A DNA stretch of 10,409 nt from an uncultured Lachnospiraceae bacterium (lineage in GTDB: Bacteria; Bacillota; Clostridia; Lachnospirales; Lachnospiraceae): assembly GCA_947175845.1 (NCBI GenBank), contig CAMWOK010000083.1, positions 1 to 10,409 of the forward strand. Reading direction: 5' to 3'. The notes beneath the pieces were generated by a model. It saw nothing but the letters and a program-made list of their open reading frames with translations, had not been told where the DNA came from and searched no databases. Made by a program: the position numbers and the translations under genes. The first letter of the stretch is position 1; each line of letters opens with the position of its first letter. Below, piece after piece: positions 6,300 to 10,409 of this stretch.

Positions 6300-7751
6300 T
6301 CACGAAAGCTTTGCGATGATGTCCTCAAAGTGCATACCGTGTGATGCCTTGACGAGCACTATGTCCCCGTCATGGATAATCTTCTCAAGTTCCGCAAACA
6401 ACGTCTCCTTGTCGGCAAAGTAATAGACTTCCGCCGCTGTATCTGCAGCGCTCTCAGCGCCTTCGTACATATATTTGCTCAATTTCCCGACACAGACGAT
6501 CACATCGATCTGTTTCTCTGCCGCGTAGACGCCAACCGCGCGGTGCAGCGCCGTCTCGTCTGTTCCAAGCTCAAACATGTCGCCTAAAATTGCCGCCTTG
6601 CGCACACCTAACCGGGAAGCGTTCCGGTCCGCGTCCACAAACTCAGCGGCGTCCGTCATGTGGAGCAGATCGATCGCCGCTTTCATCGACACGGGATTCG
6701 CATTGTAGCAGTCGTCGATCAGGGTAAGCCTGTCGGTTCGGATCACATGACTTCTGCCGCCGACGGCCTCCACGTCGCGGACTCCCGCCTGAATCTGCGC
6801 TGTGGACAGGCCAAAGAGCGTTCCCACCGCCGTCGCCGCCAGTGCGTTGTACAGCATGTGCTCTCCCGGAAGCGGTATCTCAACCTCAAAATCTGCCTCC
6901 ACGCCTTCCTTTGCAGCCTCTTTTTTGATGTGAATGCGCGCACGGCCTCCGGCAAGCCCCCTGTTCTCATAACAGTCGGCGTAGATCGCATTGTTCTTCC
7001 CGACACCAAAAAATACAGGCGTGCTCCCCCTGACCGATCGGATCGTGCCAAGCTTGTCATCATCCCCGTTGAGGCAGACCTGGCCGTCCTCTCTCATAAA
7101 ATCAAAGATCTCTGTCTTGGCTTTCAGTATCCCGTCCCGCGTTCCAAGATTTTCCAGATGGCACTGCCCGATGTTGGTGATGAGACACAGGTCCGGCCGG
7201 GCAATCCTGCTCAGTCTGTGCATCTCTCCAAAGTCACTGATTCCCATCTCCAGGACGGCAATCTCGCAATCCTCGCGTATCTGCAGCACCGTCAACGGCA
7301 GCCCCACCTCGTTATTAAAATTTCCCGCTGTCTTGAGCACACAAAATTCCTTTGACAGGACACTCGCCACAAACTCCTTCGTGCTGGTCTTGCCGACGCT
7401 TCCCGTGATCCCCACCACCCGGATGTCGAGCTGGCTCCTGTAGTACGCAGCCACGTCCTTGAGGGCCTGAAAACTGTCCTCCACGAGAATGTATGCTCCC
7501 CTGGGATTTTCCGGCTCCCTCTCACAGATCACGCCGAGCGCGCCGGCGTCAAATACTTGGTCAATGAAACAGTGTCCATCCACGCGCTCACCGCGCGTCG
7601 CGACAAATACAAAATCTTTTCCTGCCTTTCTCGAATCGATCACCACACCCGCAGCTTCCGTGGTCTGCGCGCAGACAGATGCCGGCATCCTCTCCGTGTG
7701 AAGCGCTCCGCACACCGCCTTTGCTATGTTTTCCAGTGTCATATTTTTCAT
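6300..7751 (-). CDS. murF: UDP-N-acetylmuramoyl-tripeptide--D-alanyl-D-alanine ligase (MurF)
   Basis: ATP-dependent ligase adding D-Ala-D-Ala to the UDP-MurNAc-tripeptide, the last cytoplasmic step of peptidoglycan precursor synthesis. The protein has 483 residues. The N-terminal substrate domain includes VVIDSRK near 36-42. The Mur-ligase P-loop is GITGSVGKTST at 114-124 (K121). NFNNEVGLPLT (144-154), LEMG (167-170) and NIGQCHLENLG (193-203) follow. The adenine/ribose side DDCYNANP lies at 346-353 and AILGDMFELG near 387-396. A C-terminal VKASHGM stands where many MurFs have VKGSRGM. An extra stretch at about 367-384 precedes AILGDM. The ATG at 7751 was chosen because GGAGG at 7763-7759 lies 7 nt upstream. 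An in-frame GTG at 7793 overlapping the ddl stop would add 14 residues but has no ribosome binding site. It follows ddl by 38 bp and ends at the strong terminator at 6213-6267. Confidence 0.96.
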   Translation of the reverse strand: MKNMTLENIAKAVCGALHTERMPASVCAQTTEAAGVVIDSRKAGKDFVFVATRGERVDGHCFIDQVFDAGALGVICEREPENPRGAYILVEDSFQALKDVAAYYRSQLDIRVVGITGSVGKTSTKEFVASVLSKEFCVLKTAGNFNNEVGLPLTVLQIREDCEIAVLEMGISDFGEMHRLSRIARPDLCLITNIGQCHLENLGTRDGILKAKTEIFDFMREDGQVCLNGDDDKLGTIRSVRGSTPVFFGVGKNNAIYADCYENRGLAGGRARIHIKKEAAKEGVEADFEVEIPLPGEHMLYNALAATAVGTLFGLSTAQIQAGVRDVEAVGGRSHVIRTDRLTLIDDCYNANPVSMKAAIDLLHMTDAAEFVDADRNASRLGVRKAAILGDMFELGTDETALHRAVGVYAAEKQIDVIVCVGKLSKYMYEGAESAADTAAEVYYFADKETLFAELEKIIHDGDIVLVKASHGMHFEDIIAKLS

Positions 7752-7789
7752 GACAGCCCCTCCGTTATCGCCCTGTTTTGCAGATCTCT

Positions 7790-8827
7790 TCACTTATACT
7801 TTTCCATAGAGCTGTCTATAATCCGCTGACACAAATCTTCGAAGTTCATCCCCACGGCAGCGGCCTCCTGCGGAAGCAGGGATGTCGGTGTCATACCCGG
7901 AAGCGTGTTTGCCTCAAGACAGTAAAATTTGTACTCATGGTCCATGCGGAAGTCCATCCGGGCATACGTCTTGAGGCGCAGCGCCCTGTAAACCGTCTCC
8001 GCGCAGGACTGCATCGCCCGCGTCACATTGGCATCCAGTTCAGCGGGGCAGGTCTCCACAGTCGATCCGGCCTGGTACTTATTTTTATAATCATAAAATC
8101 CCACTTTGGGCGCGATCTCGATCAGCGGAAGCGCCCTGCCGTCGATGACACCGATCGAGAACTCCCGCCCTTCTATGTACTGCTCGACAAGCACCCGGTC
8201 CTCGAAGGCAAACGCCTTCTCGAGCGCCGACTCGAGCTGATCCGCATCCTCCACCCGGTAGACGCCCACGCTGGAACCACCGCAGTTCACCTTCACGATG
8301 CAGGGAAAAATGTTCCACACATCGAGAATCTGCCGCTCGTTCCTGCTGACTGTGACACCCTTTGGCGTCGGAATTTTGTACTTGTGAAACAGCTCCTTGG
8401 AGATGGCCTTATCCATCGCAAGCGCGCTGGACAGATAATCTGTACCTGTGTATCTGATATTCAGAAGGTCAAACATCGCCTGTATCCTGCCATCCTCCCC
8501 ATTCTGCCCGTGAAGTGCCAGAAAGACGATATCCGCCTGGGCACAGATCGCAATGACATTCGGCCCGATGACGCACTCCGGATTCTCCTTTCTGAGCGCC
8601 TTGACCGCGCTGATATCCGGATTGATCTCCGATATCACGCCGAGATTTTCACTCCAGTCCCTGTCCACGTCAAAGATATTATCTGCTTCGTGCTCATACC
8701 CAAGGTACACATCCAACAGCACGGCGCTGTGTCCTTTCTTTCTGAGCGCTTTGTAGATCATAGAACCCGTAGCCAGCGACACATCGCGCTCCGTACTGAT
8801 TCCGCCTGCCAAAACAACAATTTTCAT
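7790..8827 (-). CDS. ddl: D-alanine--D-alanine ligase (Ddl)
   Basis: ATP-grasp ligase joining two D-alanines into the dipeptide used by MurF. The protein has 345 residues. Motifs in order are VVLAGGISTERDVSL at 4-18 (E13 binds the first D-Ala), FLALHGQNGEDG near 102-113, the ATP-grasp glycine loop GGSSVGV at 183-189, VEQYIEGREFSIGV at 214-227, the omega loop YDYKNKY at 245-251, the metal-site D292 in MDFR, and LEANTLPGMTPTS at 304-316 (E305, N307). Tyr in the omega loop is the normal Ddl state, whereas VanA-type D-Ala-D-Lac ligases have His, so this looks like the housekeeping enzyme. ATG 8827 gives the canonical MKIVVLAGG start, but GGAG (8843-8840) is 12 nt away. An in-frame GTG at 8836 has only 3 nt spacing. 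Start is therefore uncertain by three residues. The stop overlaps a possible GTG start of murF. Confidence 0.95.
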   Translation of the reverse strand: MKIVVLAGGISTERDVSLATGSMIYKALRKKGHSAVLLDVYLGYEHEADNIFDVDRDWSENLGVISEINPDISAVKALRKENPECVIGPNVIAICAQADIVFLALHGQNGEDGRIQAMFDLLNIRYTGTDYLSSALAMDKAISKELFHKYKIPTPKGVTVSRNERQILDVWNIFPCIVKVNCGGSSVGVYRVEDADQLESALEKAFAFEDRVLVEQYIEGREFSIGVIDGRALPLIEIAPKVGFYDYKNKYQAGSTVETCPAELDANVTRAMQSCAETVYRALRLKTYARMDFRMDHEYKFYCLEANTLPGMTPTSLLPQEAAAVGMNFEDLCQRIIDSSMEKYK

Positions 8828-8903
8828 ATTTCTCACCCACTCCTTTAACCACCTGCCGGTCCAAGCTTTGGTACCGATGGCATACCTTCTCTCCCAAACG
8901 CAG

Positions 8904-10319
8904 TTATTTCTCAGTTACACTCAGATTTCCAAGCATGTCACTCATGCTCAAAAGCAGGATTCCCTTCCACTCAAAACTCTGTATCTGTGTGCCATCCGCC
9001 CCCATATAACAGATTCCTTCCTCGTTGAGTCCCCCCATATATTGTATGGTATTCTCGATAATGAGCGTATATTCCTTGCTTGGCGTCAGATAGTTGACGA
9101 AACTCAGATGGAGCATATTGGATAGATTCTCCTCGATCGTCCGCGTTCCGTTTCCAAAAAATGTGTCATTTTTGACTTCCTCGCAGATCGCCTCCACACG
9201 GTCCACCATATCCTTCATAATATATGTGCACAGATCCCTGTCGGTGCCTTTCTCCGCGCCGATATACGCCAGCACCCCATAGAAGATAAACCGCTCACCG
9301 GAATAATCCTGTCCCCGCTCGCGCAGAAAATTCTCCGCGATGGTCTTGTACTGCGCGCCGCCCTCCGACCGAAACAGCTGCGCCGCCGCATAGAACCGCG
9401 CCATCTGCTCGCGCTCTGTACTGCACGGCTGCTGTTCGAGCCAGTTCCAGGCGCGGTGTGTCGCGTCCTGATACTCCTGCCCCACACTCGCCTCATAACG
9501 CCCAAACATGTCGCGGCTCATCGCTGTGATGCCGCAGAACGCTGCCGTCGCCTCGTAGTCGTCAAAGAGGCTTCCGTTTGCCTGCTGTCTGGAAATCAGC
9601 CATTTCCCCATATACAAAAGCTGTGTGACAAGCTGCTTGTCCTGCTCACTCCTGTCCAGATTCGCGTACGCCGCCTCGAAAAGAGCCCCGTTGCACTGCA
9701 GTGCATACATGGCTGTGTGCATGCCAAAGCTCAGATCGCACACACCCTGAGGGCTCTCCTCCATGGGCGCGTCGGACATGCTCTTCATCAGACGCAGAAA
9801 CAGCTTCTCGTATGTGTCCTCCGCTATCGCAAACGGGTACGACTGCCCCGCAATATCCGTGTGGATATAGTACGTTCCCTGCTCCTCAAACGCGGTGAAA
9901 TCCCCGACGCTCAACGGCCTGCCGCTCATGGGATCCTGCGCGCCGCCCGTGATGTTTCCGGTGTAGACCACCGCTCCATCCCGGCTCCGCACGACGTCAA
10001 AGGTCTGTCCGTGGGTGCCGCCCGCAAAGAACACTTTTTTCTCCCTGCCCGAAACGTATCCTGCCACGTCGACATAGATGCTCGGTCTGCTCACAGGCAG
10101 TGTCACTCCAGACGCCGCCAGCGCCGCGCCGTATCCACCGTTCTGTTCCTCTGCGTGCTGCTGCACCTGGTCCGCCGTCTCAGTTTTGTTACCCTGACGC
10201 TGCTCCGACTGCGGTGTCTTTCCCGCCCCCGCGCAGGAGACGGACAGAAGGCACACGCACACCGCCGCAAGGCAGACAAGATATCCGCGAATACGTCCAT
10301 TTCTGTTCTTCAATTTCAT
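8904..10319 (-). CDS. GH9-like lipoprotein, apparently without catalytic residues
   Basis: Predicted lipoprotein of 471 residues; function unknown. Signal segment at about residues 12-28 with an imperfect lipobox SVSC (Cys29), then a polar Gln/Glu-rich linker to about 75. Residues of about 78-165 resemble the Ig-like N-terminal domain of family 9 glycoside hydrolases: IYVDVAGY, GDFTAFEEQGTYYI and closing YPFAIAEDTYEKLF. Residues of about 168-462 look all-helical, like the GH9 alpha-barrel, with NLSNMLHLSFVNYL and YTLIIENTIQYMGGLN in the place of the late GH9 helix and YilGrN region. The GH9 nucleophile/base motif (DAGDYGKY type) is replaced near 194-201 by CDLSFGMH. No PHHR motif is seen. The NE of the proton-donor segment is missing from TQIQSFEWKG at 444-453. 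This suggests a carbohydrate-binding or structural pseudoenzyme. It lies 76 bp upstream of ddl on the same strand. Confidence 0.7.
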   Translation of the reverse strand: MKLKNRNGRIRGYLVCLAAVCVCLLSVSCAGAGKTPQSEQRQGNKTETADQVQQHAEEQNGGYGAALAASGVTLPVSRPSIYVDVAGYVSGREKKVFFAGGTHGQTFDVVRSRDGAVVYTGNITGGAQDPMSGRPLSVGDFTAFEEQGTYYIHTDIAGQSYPFAIAEDTYEKLFLRLMKSMSDAPMEESPQGVCDLSFGMHTAMYALQCNGALFEAAYANLDRSEQDKQLVTQLLYMGKWLISRQQANGSLFDDYEATAAFCGITAMSRDMFGRYEASVGQEYQDATHRAWNWLEQQPCSTEREQMARFYAAAQLFRSEGGAQYKTIAENFLRERGQDYSGERFIFYGVLAYIGAEKGTDRDLCTYIMKDMVDRVEAICEEVKNDTFFGNGTRTIEENLSNMLHLSFVNYLTPSKEYTLIIENTIQYMGGLNEEGICYMGADGTQIQSFEWKGILLLSMSDMLGNLSVTEK

Positions 10320-10361
10320 ATATTCCCAATTCCTTATAATGCGCTACTGTTCCAACTACTT

Positions 10362-10390
10362 ATTCTACACGCATTTCGCCGACAAGTAAA
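10362..10390 (-). promoter_or_regulatory. Candidate promoter for the GH9-like gene, ddl and murF
   Basis: On the minus strand TTTACT (10390-10385) and TAGAAT (10367-10362) are 17 nt apart, matching consensus at 4 and 5 of 6 positions. Transcription would start near 10355, about 36 nt before the ATG at 10319. No better promoter is seen in the short gaps further down, consistent with one transcript for the three genes. Confidence 0.4.
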
Positions 10391-10409
10391 GCCTTCTTAT
10401 AATTTTATG

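Noticed and set aside
6660..7355. A 231-codon open frame on the plus strand
   Set aside because: Antisense to murF, with no ribosome binding site and no recognisable domain.
7790..8827. A vancomycin-resistance-type ligase (VanA or VanC like)
   Set aside because: The omega loop reads YDYKNKY with the Ddl-type Tyr, and no vanH, vanX, vanT or vanRS genes are nearby; the neighbour is murF.
7778..8848. A 356-codon open frame on the plus strand
   Set aside because: It lies fully antisense to ddl, whose protein shows every ATP-grasp motif. The antisense product is His/Arg-rich with no recognisable domain, as expected of a shadow in G/C-rich codons.
8858..8875. Hairpin GGT-CCAA-GCT-TTGG-T-ACC in the gap upstream of ddl, considered as a terminator
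   Set aside because: The 7-bp stem has a bulge and a 3-nt loop, and there is no T-tract on either strand, so it should not end the transcript.

Overview
The window looks like chromosomal DNA from a Gram-positive anaerobe of the Clostridia, most likely Lachnospiraceae. The evidence is strong GGAGG ribosome binding sites, several lipoproteins with Gram-positive-type lipoboxes, a YesN/YtdP-type membrane AraC regulator divergent from a sugar-type solute-binding lipoprotein, a Clostridia-style Ddl with an STERDVSL motif, and G/C-favouring codon ends beside AT-rich intergenic DNA. There is no insertion sequence, phage gene, CRISPR array, tRNA or rRNA. Most of the window is ordinary core and transport DNA.

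Layout. (1) 1-943, minus: N-terminal 314 residues of an ABC-transporter solute-binding lipoprotein, cut by the window edge. (2) 944-1232: AT-rich divergent control region with a candidate extended -10 promoter in each direction, a long imperfect inverted repeat, a separated perfect 10-bp inverted repeat, and a cre-like palindrome. (3) 1233-3497, plus: membrane-anchored AraC-family regulator, the probable controller of the transporter. (4) 3533-5301, minus: PrcB-domain lipoprotein followed by pyrC (dihydroorotase), convergent with the regulator. (5) 5473-6207, plus: plsC-type acyltransferase. (6) A terminator with a perfect 21-bp stem, 6213-6267, shared by convergent plsC and murF but with its T-tract on the murF side. 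(7) 6300-10319, minus: a probable three-gene transcription unit made of a GH9-like lipoprotein, ddl and murF, with a promoter candidate at 10362-10390.

How the genes fit together. The left end is a carbohydrate-uptake locus in which an outside-sensing regulator probably controls a sugar transporter, with a possible CcpA input. The middle holds housekeeping genes for pyrimidine and phospholipid synthesis. The right end makes the D-Ala-D-Ala dipeptide (Ddl) and attaches it to the UDP-MurNAc-tripeptide (MurF). The GH9-like lipoprotein upstream has the family's fold signature but appears to lack its catalytic residues, and it is the least explained gene here. The two observations most worth following are this apparent pseudoenzyme next to ddl-murF and the operator architecture at 944-1232.
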